Shown here: in pieces, positions 7,923 to 16,108 of the stretch
Numbering within the stretch: position 1 is the stretch's first letter
Layout of the letters: every line of letters starts with the position of its first letter
Assembly: GCF_003148745.1 (NCBI RefSeq)
Contig: NZ_QGGU01000001.1
Coordinates: 323,536 to 387,535, forward strand
DNA from: Pleionea mediterranea
GTDB taxonomy: Bacteria > Pseudomonadota > Gammaproteobacteria > Enterobacterales > Kangiellaceae
Direction: 5' to 3'
DNA length: 64,000 nucleotides
Notes under the pieces: generated by a model
What the model saw: the letters and a program-made list of their open reading frames with translations, nothing else
The model's database searches: none
What the model was told of the DNA's origin: nothing
Program-made: the position numbers and the translations under genes

Positions 7923-10274
7923 ATGAAGTCCTTTATAAAGCTGCCGGTTATTGGTGGCTTAATTTTTTTCACCGCCTCTGTGGCGGCTTACGACTGCACC
8001 AACCTTGAGCAATGGCAAAGCAGCTCTGTGTACAATGGTGGTGATCAGGTTCAGCATAATCAAAATGCCTATCAGGCGAATTGGTGGACGCAAAATCAAA
8101 ACCCTGAGTCGCATTCTGATCAATATCAGGAGTGGTCTTTACTGGGAGCTTGTGATGGCGATGGTGAAAACCGGGCACCAGTAGCGGACGTTAACGGCCC
8201 TTATTCCGGACTGGTCAATAGTTCCATTGCTTTCAGTAGTGCCGGTTCATCCGACTCCGATGGCAACATTGCCAGTTATCAGTGGGATTTTGGTGATGGT
8301 GCTTCCAGTAACATGGCTGATCCACAACACAGTTATTCTGCAGCAGGCGTTTATACCGTATCGCTCACCGTAATTGATGATGGCGGTTTGTCGCATTCAG
8401 CGAGTACCACGGCAAGCATTAACGAGGATGATCAAGGCAATTGTGATGCGCCTTCCTACATGGCCGGTACTCAGTATCAGGCAGGTGATGTTGTGGCGAA
8501 CGGTGGTCGAAAATATCATTGTGATATTGCCGGCTGGTGTTCATCGTCTTCTGCCTGGGCGTATGAGCCGGGTGTTGGCGCTCATTGGCAACAAGCCTGG
8601 ACCGATGTTGGAGAGTGTCGGGATACAGGTAATCAAACACCGGTTGCACAAGCGAATGGGCCTTACTCGGCAATGGTTGATCAAGCCGTTGCATTCAGCA
8701 GTAACGGATCAATGGATCCTGATGGCACGATTACCGAATTCAATTGGGAATTTGGCGATGGTCAGTCGAGCTTGCAGGCCAATCCTTCTCACAGCTATAC
8801 GAGCGCAGGCAGTTATACCGTAACTTTGACGGTTACAGATAACGAGGGTGCCACAGCCAGAGTAGCAACAACAGCCGATATTACTGCGGCTGGAAATCAG
8901 CCACCAGTCGCCAATGCTAATGGCCCTTATGTGACAGACGTTGCGCAAGCGGTTTCGTTTAGCAGTGCAGGCTCGTCTGATCCTGATGGCTCCATTGCGC
9001 AATACTTATGGGAGTTTGGCGATGGACAATCGAGCAGCGACGCTAACCCTCAACACAGCTACAGCAGTGTCGGCGATTACAGGGTTCAACTTACGGTTAC
9101 CGATAATGAAGGCGCCACCGCAGTAGCATCCACTCTAGTCACGGTTCGAGATGGCAACACAACTCATGGAAGTAAAGTCATAGGTTATTTTGCCGAGTGG
9201 GGCGTTTATGGTCGCAACTACCACGTTAAAAATATTCATACCAGTGGTTCCGCTGAAAAGTTAACCCACATTATGTACGCGTTTGGTAACGTTAAAAATG
9301 GTGAATGCACCATTGGTGATGCTTACGCTGCATACGATAAATTTTACGGCGCGTCAGAAAGCGTCGATGGAGTTGCTGATACCTGGGATGCTGGTGCATT
9401 GCGCGGTAACTTTGGCCAGTTACGTCGCTTGAAAGAAATGTATCCGAATATCAAAATTGTCTGGTCTTTTGGCGGTTGGACCTGGTCGGGTGGATTTGGG
9501 CAAGCCGCAGAGAATCCACAGCAATTTGCCAACTCATGTTATGACCTGGTATACGATTCTCGTTGGGCAGATGTGTTTGACGGTATCGATATTGACTGGG
9601 AATACCCGAATGAATGTGGACTGAGTTGCGACAACAGTGGTTTTAATGGCTATCGTGATTTAATGCAGGCACTGCGCGAGCGGTTCGGTAACGACAAGCT
9701 GGTAACCGCAGCCCTTGGTGCTGGTGAAGCGAAATTGAACGCTGCTAACTATGGCGGCGCTGCTCAGTACGTCGACTTCTATATGCTCATGACCTACGAC
9801 TTCTTTGGCGCATGGGCGAAGCAGGGACCAACAGCACCTCATTCACCATTGCACAGTTACAACGGTATTCCGATTGACGGATTTTACAGCGATAACGGTA
9901 TTCAATTGTTGAAAAGCAAAGGCGTACCGGCGGATAAAATTTTGTTAGGCATCGGATTCTATGGTCGCGGTTGGACCGGAGTATCGCAAAGTGAACCAGG
10001 TGGTTCGGCAACGGGTGCTGCCCAGGGGACTTATGAGGCGGGTATTGAAGATTATAAGGTTCTAAAAAATACCTGTCCGTCGAATGGTGTTATTGCCGAC
10101 ACAGCCTACGCTTACTGTGGAAATAACTGGTGGAGTTACGATACACCAGCCACTATTAACGGAAAAATGAACTACCTGAAGCAACAGGGTCTGGGTGGTG
10201 CCTTTTTCTGGGAATTATCCGGCGATACCAGCAATGGTGAGTTAATTAAAGCCATTGATGACGGTTTACAGTAA
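7923..10274 (+). CDS. Secreted GH18 chitinase with chitin-binding and three PKD domains
   Basis: 783 aa. A signal peptide (1-22) is followed by a CBM5/12-like chitin-binding module (about 23-77, with several Trp/Tyr and flanking Cys), PKD domain 1 (about 83-165), a second Trp/Cys-rich binding-type module (about 172-230), PKD 2 (238-320), PKD 3 (325-408) and a C-terminal GH18 barrel (about 415-783). The PKD domains carry the typical NGPY and (W/Y)xFGDG motifs. The barrel has the catalytic D-x-x-D-x-D-x-E in DGIDIDWE (553-560, acid Glu560), SFGGWTWS and YDFFGAW. ATG at 7923 has GAGGAGA just upstream. The enzyme would hydrolyse chitin outside the cell. It is monocistronic, with its own terminator and a long upstream region bearing NagR-like sites. 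Confidence 0.95.
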   Translation: MKSFIKLPVIGGLIFFTASVAAYDCTNLEQWQSSSVYNGGDQVQHNQNAYQANWWTQNQNPESHSDQYQEWSLLGACDGDGENRAPVADVNGPYSGLVNSSIAFSSAGSSDSDGNIASYQWDFGDGASSNMADPQHSYSAAGVYTVSLTVIDDGGLSHSASTTASINEDDQGNCDAPSYMAGTQYQAGDVVANGGRKYHCDIAGWCSSSSAWAYEPGVGAHWQQAWTDVGECRDTGNQTPVAQANGPYSAMVDQAVAFSSNGSMDPDGTITEFNWEFGDGQSSLQANPSHSYTSAGSYTVTLTVTDNEGATARVATTADITAAGNQPPVANANGPYVTDVAQAVSFSSAGSSDPDGSIAQYLWEFGDGQSSSDANPQHSYSSVGDYRVQLTVTDNEGATAVASTLVTVRDGNTTHGSKVIGYFAEWGVYGRNYHVKNIHTSGSAEKLTHIMYAFGNVKNGECTIGDAYAAYDKFYGASESVDGVADTWDAGALRGNFGQLRRLKEMYPNIKIVWSFGGWTWSGGFGQAAENPQQFANSCYDLVYDSRWADVFDGIDIDWEYPNECGLSCDNSGFNGYRDLMQALRERFGNDKLVTAALGAGEAKLNAANYGGAAQYVDFYMLMTYDFFGAWAKQGPTAPHSPLHSYNGIPIDGFYSDNGIQLLKSKGVPADKILLGIGFYGRGWTGVSQSEPGGSATGAAQGTYEAGIEDYKVLKNTCPSNGVIADTAYAYCGNNWWSYDTPATINGKMNYLKQQGLGGAFFWELSGDTSNGELIKAIDDGLQ

Positions 10275-10314
10275 GTTGAATATTTAATAATTAACGAAGG
10301 AAGTTTTAGCGATT

Positions 10315-10351
10315 ATTACGGCACTCAAGGATGAGTGCCGTAATTATTTTT
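10315..10351 (+). terminator. Terminator after the chitinase gene
   Basis: A 12-bp perfect stem (ATTACGGCACTC/GAGTGCCGTAAT, arms 10315-10326 and 10333-10344) with a 6-nt loop is followed by the T-rich tract TATTTTT. It lies about 40 bp after the chitinase stop. Confidence 0.88.
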
Positions 10352-10416
10352 ACCGAGAAAAAATACAGTAACAAATATAAGAGTGAAACATTTACCTGAC
10401 TATTTTACGCACCGAG

Positions 10417-10917
10417 TCAGAACAATTGCTCAGGGTGGCTTTTTTGATAATTTTTTATTCGATTATTTTTGGCTCGCCAGTCCGTTAGTGCCATAACACT
10501 GGCAATGGTTGAGATCAGCACTAATACACCGGTCGTTTGTTGACTTAATGTGGATAACCACAAGATGATATAAGGCGCAAGAACGGCTATAAAAGTGATT
10601 GTCATGGCCATAATGGCTAGTCGAACCAGCCACTTTTCAAGTAACGCATGGCACTCCTTCTGATTAACAAGTTGTTCTATGTTGGTTGAAAAGTTCACTG
10701 GTATATCGGGTACAGGTGTTTGCTTAATGGCCTTATAAAGCATACGGTACTGTTGAATGTTGTGGTCGTTAATATTTTCATTTATACCAGAGTTATTAGC
10801 GGTTGTTGTCGTTGTTGTTGCACCGCTTTCTGCCAACTGTTGATATCGTTGTTCTTCTATCTGCTCCTGCTCTGTATCGGTACTTTCGCAGAAAAATGTG
10901 TTGTTATCACTCGGCAT
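10417..10917 (-). CDS. Two-helix membrane protein, probable anti-sigma factor
   Basis: 166 aa. The N-terminal half is cytoplasmic and polar, with an acidic stretch and a Thr tract (TTTTTT, from a GTT/CGT-type triplet run on the plus strand near 10801-10820). A segment YKAIKQTPVPDIPVNFSTNIEQLV follows, of the kind seen in anti-sigma proteins, then two hydrophobic helices (about 99-120 and 126-145) and a basic tail. It starts 8 bp after the ECF sigma gene, so the two are almost certainly cotranscribed; this is the main reason for the anti-sigma call. No zinc-binding HxxxCxxC motif is present. The function is inferred from position and topology. Confidence 0.6.
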   Translation of the reverse strand: MPSDNNTFFCESTDTEQEQIEEQRYQQLAESGATTTTTTANNSGINENINDHNIQQYRMLYKAIKQTPVPDIPVNFSTNIEQLVNQKECHALLEKWLVRLAIMAMTITFIAVLAPYIILWLSTLSQQTTGVLVLISTIASVMALTDWRAKNNRIKNYQKSHPEQLF

Positions 10918-10925
10918 AATTTATC

Positions 10926-11534
10926 TCAATCCTGGTTATCATTATTACCAATTAACTCTTTATTTAGTTTATGTCGTAATTCTCGCCGTGCACGAAACAA
11001 ATGACTTTTTATGGTACCCGCTGGTATATCGGTGATTTGTGCTATTTCAGGCACCGACAACTCATCCAGATGATAGAGCGAAACCACTGTTCTTGAAACC
11101 GGTGGCAGTTGCTGCATCAGTTGCTCAACTTTTTGATACATTTGTAATTCAGCCAGATCCCGGCTTAAGTCGGCCTGATCACACAGGCTTGTTATGGGAT
11201 CAGCAGTGTCATTTGATTGTTCACCACTTTCTCTATTATTGGATGTGTTTTGGAACTGCCATTTACTGGCTTTTTTTAGGTAGCGGCTTGCAATATTAAA
11301 TGCGATGCGGCCAATCCAGCTCGAAAGTGCGCTTTCGTATCGAAATTGATGCAGCTTTTGATGCACGAGCATAAAAACTTCCTGACTGAGTTCGCGTGTA
11401 TCTTCAGGATGTTGCACCATTCGATAAATAAGGTGCCACACTAATTTTTGATGCTGATGAACCAGTTGAGCAAACGCACCGGGTCGGGCAGACAAAACAT
11501 TCATAACTAGCTCTTTGTCCTCCACTTTGCTCAA
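10926..11534 (-). CDS. RNA polymerase sigma factor, ECF subfamily
   Basis: 202 aa with region 2 (about 25-90, including RELSQEVFMLVHQKLHQF and the DNA-melting segment SALSSWIGRIAFNIASRYLKK) and region 4 (about 138-190, PVSRTVVSLYHLDELSVPEIAQITDIPAGTIKSHLFRARREL), which carries the -35-binding helix-turn-helix. TTG at 11534 is taken as the start: AGGTAGGA lies just upstream and the residues after it (DKELVMNVL) align with the usual ECF N-terminus. An ATG at 11501 would remove part of that conserved segment. A Ser/Asn-rich insert at about 93-115 separates the two regions. It is followed directly by the probable anti-sigma gene. Confidence 0.93.
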   Translation of the reverse strand: MSKVEDKELVMNVLSARPGAFAQLVHQHQKLVWHLIYRMVQHPEDTRELSQEVFMLVHQKLHQFRYESALSSWIGRIAFNIASRYLKKASKWQFQNTSNNRESGEQSNDTADPITSLCDQADLSRDLAELQMYQKVEQLMQQLPPVSRTVVSLYHLDELSVPEIAQITDIPAGTIKSHLFRARRELRHKLNKELIGNNDNQD

Positions 11535-11757
11535 TCGACGTCCTACCTTTCTGGCTCATTCACAAAACGCTTGGCGCTCTTTTATATGTACTGTTTGATT
11601 GCGGTTTCGTCTAATAGAGTCTCAAATAGTGATCCTGGTTGCAAAATATGTTCGAAATAACACAACTATTCTTCTGTGCACTGCAACCAATTAATGATTT
11701 GTTGTCTCTATTAACCCTGTAAGTCGTTCTATTGACTGGTGTGAGTAGGAGAGTGGA

Positions 11758-12090
11758 ATGGAAGAAATAGTCTCAATGATAATCCCTATGGTGGGATTTG
11801 TGTGTTTGGTAGCGATTATAAAAGTGGTAACCGACAATAGGGTGCGGCGACGTCTTGCTGAAACTCATGCGTCAGATGAAGTGGTTAAATCAATGCTGGA
11901 ATCCGAACAGAGTAGTCAGCGAGAAGGGGCTTTAAAGTGGGGCATTGTATCTGCAAGTACCGGTGCTGGACTTATTATCATTGATATACTCTCTCTATCA
12001 TCTGAGCAGGTGTCGACTTATGGCGTTATTATTGTTGCTGCTGGCGTGGGGTTGTTGGTGTATTACAAATTGATGAAAAGTAAATCATAG
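11758..12090 (+). CDS. Small membrane protein, DUF6249-like
   Basis: 110 aa: an N-terminal membrane helix (about 5-23), a basic amphipathic stretch RVRRRLAETHASDEVVKSML, then two further helices (about 62-80 and 88-104). Proteins of this layout, annotated DUF6249, are often found beside ECF sigma genes; the assignment here is by recollection of the pattern. ATG at 11758 has GGAG 8 bases before it. It is divergent from the sigma/anti-sigma pair with 223 bp between them, so it could be a target of that sigma factor. The function is unknown. Confidence 0.7.
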   Translation: MEEIVSMIIPMVGFVCLVAIIKVVTDNRVRRRLAETHASDEVVKSMLESEQSSQREGALKWGIVSASTGAGLIIIDILSLSSEQVSTYGVIIVAAGVGLLVYYKLMKSKS

Positions 12091-12101
12091 GTAGATAATT
12101 G

Positions 12102-12143
12102 ACTCAACCGCTTTACATGGTGAATTGACCAAAGCGGTTGAGT
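12102..12143. repeat. Long inverted repeat between convergent genes
   Basis: 13-bp perfect arms (ACTCAACCGCTTT at 12102-12114, AAAGCGGTTGAGT at 12131-12143) enclose a 16-nt loop, just after the DUF6249-like gene and before the convergent pfp gene. There is no T-run on either side, so it is not a classical intrinsic terminator, though it may stabilise or end both transcripts. Confidence 0.75.
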
Positions 12144-12188
12144 AACAGCCAACAGATTATTGTCTGTAATAGGCGTCTATCTAATGGT

Positions 12189-13460
12189 TTAAACCGTAAA
12201 CTTTTTCTTTAGCTTTTTGTCGACGGCTTTGTTTTTTAAAGTTACGTATTGTGGCAGACCATTTTTAAACGGCGGGTAAGACTCACCTTTAATCAATGGT
12301 AGCAAGTAATCACGACACGCTTCGGTAATATGGAAACCATCTCGAGTAATAAAGTTGCGAGGCATCATCTTTTCCACATTGGCCACTTGCTCCAAGGGTG
12401 CTTCGCCAATTTTCCAGCCGTAAGATTTGGTTTTCTTTCGATCAATAGTCACCATTACGGCATTTTTGCCTTTTAATGCGTATTCAACAGCGGCTTTACC
12501 TACGGCATAAGCCTGATCGACATCGGTAGCGGAAGCAATATGGCGTGCGGCGCGCTGTAAGTAATCGGCAACGGCCCAGTGGTATTTATGGCCAAGTTCA
12601 TCTTTCACCATTTGCGCCACAACAGGGGCAACACCGCCAAGTTGTTTATGACCAAAAGCGTCGGTGGAGCCTGCATCGGCTAAAAAGGTGCCATCTTTAT
12701 ATTGCGCGCCTTCCGAGACTACAATGGCGCAATAACCGTATTTTTTCACACAGCGATCAACCCGCTTTAAAAACTTCTCTTTGTTAAATGCGATTTCCGG
12801 AAACAGTATGATGTGCGGTGCGTCACCCTCGTTTTCTGCAGCCAGCCCGCCTGCGGCTGCAATCCAGCCTGCGTGACGACCCATCACTTCCATAACAAAA
12901 ACTTTGGTGGAGGTTTTTGCCATAGACGCCACATCAAAACCGGCTTCACGTATCGACACACCAATGTATTTGGCAACAGAACCAAAGCCTGGGCAGTTGT
13001 CGGTGAATGGCAGATCATTGTCGACAGTCTTTGGGATATGAATGGCTTGTATTGGGTAATCCATCTGTTCCGATAATTGAGACACTTTTAAGCAGGTATC
13101 GGCTGAATCGCCGCCGCCATTGTAAAAAAAGTAACGAATATCGTGGGCTTTAAATACTTCGATCAGTCGTTCGTATTCGGCTCTGTTTTGCTCAAGACTT
13201 TTCAGTTTGTAACGGCATGAGCCAAACGCGCCAGAAGGCGTGTATTTAAGAGCAGCAATATCTTTTTTAGATTCTTTGCTAGTATCGATAAGTTCTTCGG
13301 TTAAGGCGCCAATAATGCCGTTTCGGCCTGCGTAAACTTTGCCGATTTTGTCTTTGTGCGCACGAGCGGTTTCGATCACACCACAGGCAGATGCGTTAAT
13401 AACGGCCGTTACACCACCAGATTGAGCATAAAATGCATTGTATTTTTTTTTGCGAGCCAT
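12189..13460 (-). CDS. pfp: Pyrophosphate-dependent 6-phosphofructokinase
   Basis: 423 aa. It reversibly phosphorylates fructose 6-phosphate at C1 using PPi. The phosphofructokinase fold is shown by the N-terminal YAQSGGVTAVINA, NGGGDSADT (114-122), PKTVDNDL (143-150) and MGRHAGWIAA near 193. Two residues mark PPi rather than ATP use: Asp118 in GGGDS, where ATP enzymes have GGDGS, and Lys144 in PKTVDND, where ATP enzymes have PGTIDND. ATG at 13460 has GAGGAA just upstream. The gene is monocistronic. A reversible PPi-PFK could serve both glycolysis and gluconeogenesis; no ATP-type pfkA is in the window. Confidence 0.95.
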   Translation of the reverse strand: MARKKKYNAFYAQSGGVTAVINASACGVIETARAHKDKIGKVYAGRNGIIGALTEELIDTSKESKKDIAALKYTPSGAFGSCRYKLKSLEQNRAEYERLIEVFKAHDIRYFFYNGGGDSADTCLKVSQLSEQMDYPIQAIHIPKTVDNDLPFTDNCPGFGSVAKYIGVSIREAGFDVASMAKTSTKVFVMEVMGRHAGWIAAAGGLAAENEGDAPHIILFPEIAFNKEKFLKRVDRCVKKYGYCAIVVSEGAQYKDGTFLADAGSTDAFGHKQLGGVAPVVAQMVKDELGHKYHWAVADYLQRAARHIASATDVDQAYAVGKAAVEYALKGKNAVMVTIDRKKTKSYGWKIGEAPLEQVANVEKMMPRNFITRDGFHITEACRDYLLPLIKGESYPPFKNGLPQYVTLKNKAVDKKLKKKFTV

Positions 13461-13551
13461 TGTGTTCCTCGGTTTGTATTGGCGTTCACTGATTGATGTC
13501 GGCTATTATAGAGCAAATTAATGCCATCATAAATTGCGGTGTCTAATTTCT

Positions 13552-14058
13552 GTGCTGTTTTCTGAGTTAAAAAAACTGTGGCAAATCACCTGCTTTCAGC
13601 GATCGCCCGAGTGCCTGCAATACTCTCGCGTATTTTTAGCATTGTTGCTGGGTTTGATTTGTCTGGCACAGTGGGTTGCCAAACAGCAGTCGATGCCGGA
13701 GCAACAAGGTTTTTTATGGCTTTATCTGGTTGTTATATTGTTATTGATCCGGGTATTGCCGTTTATCTTGTTTAATAAATCAGAACGGCTTGTGCAGGGG
13801 CTGACGGCACTGTTTGGTACCGATTTAATTATTTCATTGCCACTGCTTACTGCACTGATGGTGTTTGATGCAACGGAAAAAAATATTATTCTGGCGGTGT
13901 TATTTTTATTATCGAGCACCTGGCGTTTAATGGCCAATACCTTTATCTATAAGTTCAGCCTAGACATTGGCTGGATTAAGTCTGCGGCACTGGTGTTTAT
14001 TTTAACCGTGGTTAACATTATTGCTGTGAGTAGCATTGCCAATTTATTGGAGAATTAA
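13552..14058 (+). CDS. Hypothetical inner-membrane protein upstream of mpl
   Basis: 168 aa with about four or five hydrophobic helices and short loops, resembling a YIP1-like or generic polytopic protein. I do not recognise a family. The start is uncertain: the frame is open from TTG 13534, GTG 13552 gives the product MLFSELKKLWQITCF…, and neither has a good ribosome site. The stop codon at 14056-14058 abuts the mpl start, and the GGAGAA before mpl lies inside this gene, so the two are translationally coupled. The role is unknown. Confidence 0.7.
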   Translation: MLFSELKKLWQITCFQRSPECLQYSRVFLALLLGLICLAQWVAKQQSMPEQQGFLWLYLVVILLLIRVLPFILFNKSERLVQGLTALFGTDLIISLPLLTALMVFDATEKNIILAVLFLLSSTWRLMANTFIYKFSLDIGWIKSAALVFILTVVNIIAVSSIANLLEN

Positions 14059-15411
14059 TTGAGTCAAAAAATTCATATATCGGCGGTTTGCGGCACCTTT
14101 ATGGGTGGTATTGCGCAGCTGGCTAAACAGAAAGGCTTTGTCGTTTCAGGCTCCGATAAAAACTGCTATCCGCCCATGAGCGATCAGCTGCAGCAAGCGG
14201 GTATCGAATTACAGGAAGGATTTCGGGCAGAAAATTTACAACCAGAGCCCGATTGCGTGGTGATTGGTAATGCCATGAGTCGTGGCAATCCTGAAGTGGA
14301 ATATGTTCTGGAGCGGGGTTTAAATTATCGTTCGGGTCCTCAGTGGCTGGCGGAAAATATTTTACAGGATAAATGGGTTATAGCCGTTGCCGGCACCCAT
14401 GGAAAAACCACAACCTCATCAATGGTCGCCTGGATTCTGGAATACGCCGGACTAAACCCGGGATTTTTAATTGGTGGTGTGCCGGAAAACTTTGGGGTGT
14501 CGGCGCGATTAACCGACTCCATTTTCTTTGTTGTCGAGGCCGATGAGTACGATACGGCGTTTTTTGATAAGCGCAGCAAATTTGTGCATTACCGGGCAAG
14601 AACCACAGTATTGAATAATCTTGAATTTGATCACGCGGATATATTTGATGACATCACGGCGATAGAAACCCAGTTTCATCATCTGGTGAGAACCATTCCG
14701 GGTAATGGACTTGTGATACATCCACAAGACTCCGAGTCGTTGAATCGAGTTCTGCAACGGGGGTGTTGGACGCCCTGTCAGTCGATGGGTGAGCAGGGTG
14801 ACTGGGCTTTTGATTTAATCAACGACGATGGTTCCTGTTTTGATGTGACCTTTAAAGGCAAAGTGCAGGGACGGGTTAACTGGCAACTGATTGGCCTGCA
14901 TAATGTCCATAATGCTCTGGCTGCAATTGCTGCAGCTCATCATGCTGGCGTTACCATTACCGATGCGATTGACGGCATAAACCAGTTTAAAAGTGTCAAA
15001 CGCCGGATGGAGCTAAAAGGTCGGGTCAATGGTGTTTCTGTTTATGACGATTTTGCCCATCACCCAACGGCTATCGAACTTACGGTTCAAGGGCTGCGCG
15101 CCAGTATCAAAGATTCGCCAATGATTGCGGTGGTGGATGTGCGATCCAACACCATGCGAATGGGCTATCATAAAGACAACATTATTCCGGCGATGCAGGC
15201 CGCGGATGTAAAAATTATTCACGACCCGCAACACATTGATTGGGGGAGCGATGAAACCGTCATTATTTGCGAAACCGTTGAACAGGTCATTCAGCAGATA
15301 GGTCGTTATGTGACATCAAACAGCCATGTATTGCTGATGAGTAATGGCGCATTTGGCGGTATCTACGATACATTGTTGGCTACGCTTCAAAAGCAGTCTT
15401 TCAGCCGTTAA
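14059..15411 (+). CDS. mpl: UDP-N-acetylmuramate:L-alanyl-gamma-D-glutamyl-meso-diaminopimelate ligase
   Basis: 450 aa, cytoplasmic. It reattaches the murein tripeptide recovered from the old wall to UDP-MurNAc (peptidoglycan recycling). Mur-ligase features are the N-terminal [19 protein letters not shown] (UDP site, with the Mpl-type CGTFMGG), the ATP loop GTHGKTT (112-118), the central [18 protein letters not shown] and the C-terminal [11 protein letters not shown]. The start is TTG at 14059, immediately after the upstream stop codon and 7 bases after GGAGAA. The length matches E. coli Mpl. ubiX follows after 8 bp. Confidence 0.96.
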   Translation: MSQKIHISAVCGTFMGGIAQLAKQKGFVVSGSDKNCYPPMSDQLQQAGIELQEGFRAENLQPEPDCVVIGNAMSRGNPEVEYVLERGLNYRSGPQWLAENILQDKWVIAVAGTHGKTTTSSMVAWILEYAGLNPGFLIGGVPENFGVSARLTDSIFFVVEADEYDTAFFDKRSKFVHYRARTTVLNNLEFDHADIFDDITAIETQFHHLVRTIPGNGLVIHPQDSESLNRVLQRGCWTPCQSMGEQGDWAFDLINDDGSCFDVTFKGKVQGRVNWQLIGLHNVHNALAAIAAAHHAGVTITDAIDGINQFKSVKRRMELKGRVNGVSVYDDFAHHPTAIELTVQGLRASIKDSPMIAVVDVRSNTMRMGYHKDNIIPAMQAADVKIIHDPQHIDWGSDETVIICETVEQVIQQIGRYVTSNSHVLLMSNGAFGGIYDTLLATLQKQSFSR

Positions 15412-15419
15412 GGATTATT

Positions 15420-16034
15420 ATGACCTATCATTCCATTACACTTGCGATCACCGGTGCTTCTGGCTCGGCTTATGCTGTCTCATTGTTGCAGCAATTAAGG
15501 CAGCATTATCAAACCACTTATTTATTACTGTCGGATGCGGCAAGAGTGGTGTTTGCCACTGAGCTTGGCTGGTCAATGCCAGATAATCAGGCAAAAACAT
15601 TGGCTTTACTGGAGCAAAAAATACCGGGTGAAGGCACCATAGAGTTATGTTCCAGTCATAACTGGATGTCACCGGTTGCCTCTGGTTCGGCAGCGCCGAA
15701 ACAGATGATTGTTTGTCCGTGCAGTACAGGTACTTTGTCGGCTATTGCAACAGGCGCCAGTGATAATTTATTGGAACGAGCCGCGGATGTAGTAATTAAG
15801 GAACGCGGTCAACTTATCCTGATGCCACGTGAAACGCCATTTTCCACCATTCATCTGCAGAATATGACTCAGTTGTCCCAGGCCGGGGTGACTATTATGC
15901 CCCTGGCGCCGGGTTTTTATCATCAACCCGAAAGCATCGACGATTTAGTGAATTTTATGGTTGCCAGAGTGCTGGATCATCTTGGCGTCAATCATCAATT
16001 AATGGATCGCTGGGGCTATAAGACCAAGAAGTGA
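15420..16034 (+). CDS. ubiX: Flavin prenyltransferase UbiX
   Basis: 204 aa. It attaches dimethylallyl phosphate to FMN to make the prenyl-FMN cofactor of the ubiquinone decarboxylase UbiD. It shows the flavoprotein N-terminus [13 protein letters not shown], the SDAARVV segment, [26 protein letters not shown] near 100-125 and the conserved [10 protein letters not shown]. It is 8 bp after mpl, an adjacency common in gammaproteobacteria (mpl-ubiX), so they share a transcript. The gene is convergent with the GGDEF gene; no clear terminator was seen in the 74-bp gap. Confidence 0.96.
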   Translation: MTYHSITLAITGASGSAYAVSLLQQLRQHYQTTYLLLSDAARVVFATELGWSMPDNQAKTLALLEQKIPGEGTIELCSSHNWMSPVASGSAAPKQMIVCPCSTGTLSAIATGASDNLLERAADVVIKERGQLILMPRETPFSTIHLQNMTQLSQAGVTIMPLAPGFYHQPESIDDLVNFMVARVLDHLGVNHQLMDRWGYKTKK

Positions 16035-16108
16035 ATTTTAAAACCAGTAAGTAAATTTGAAAATTAGAATCCAACCGTTAATAAAAGTTTAGACTGATCA
16101 CACAGTGC

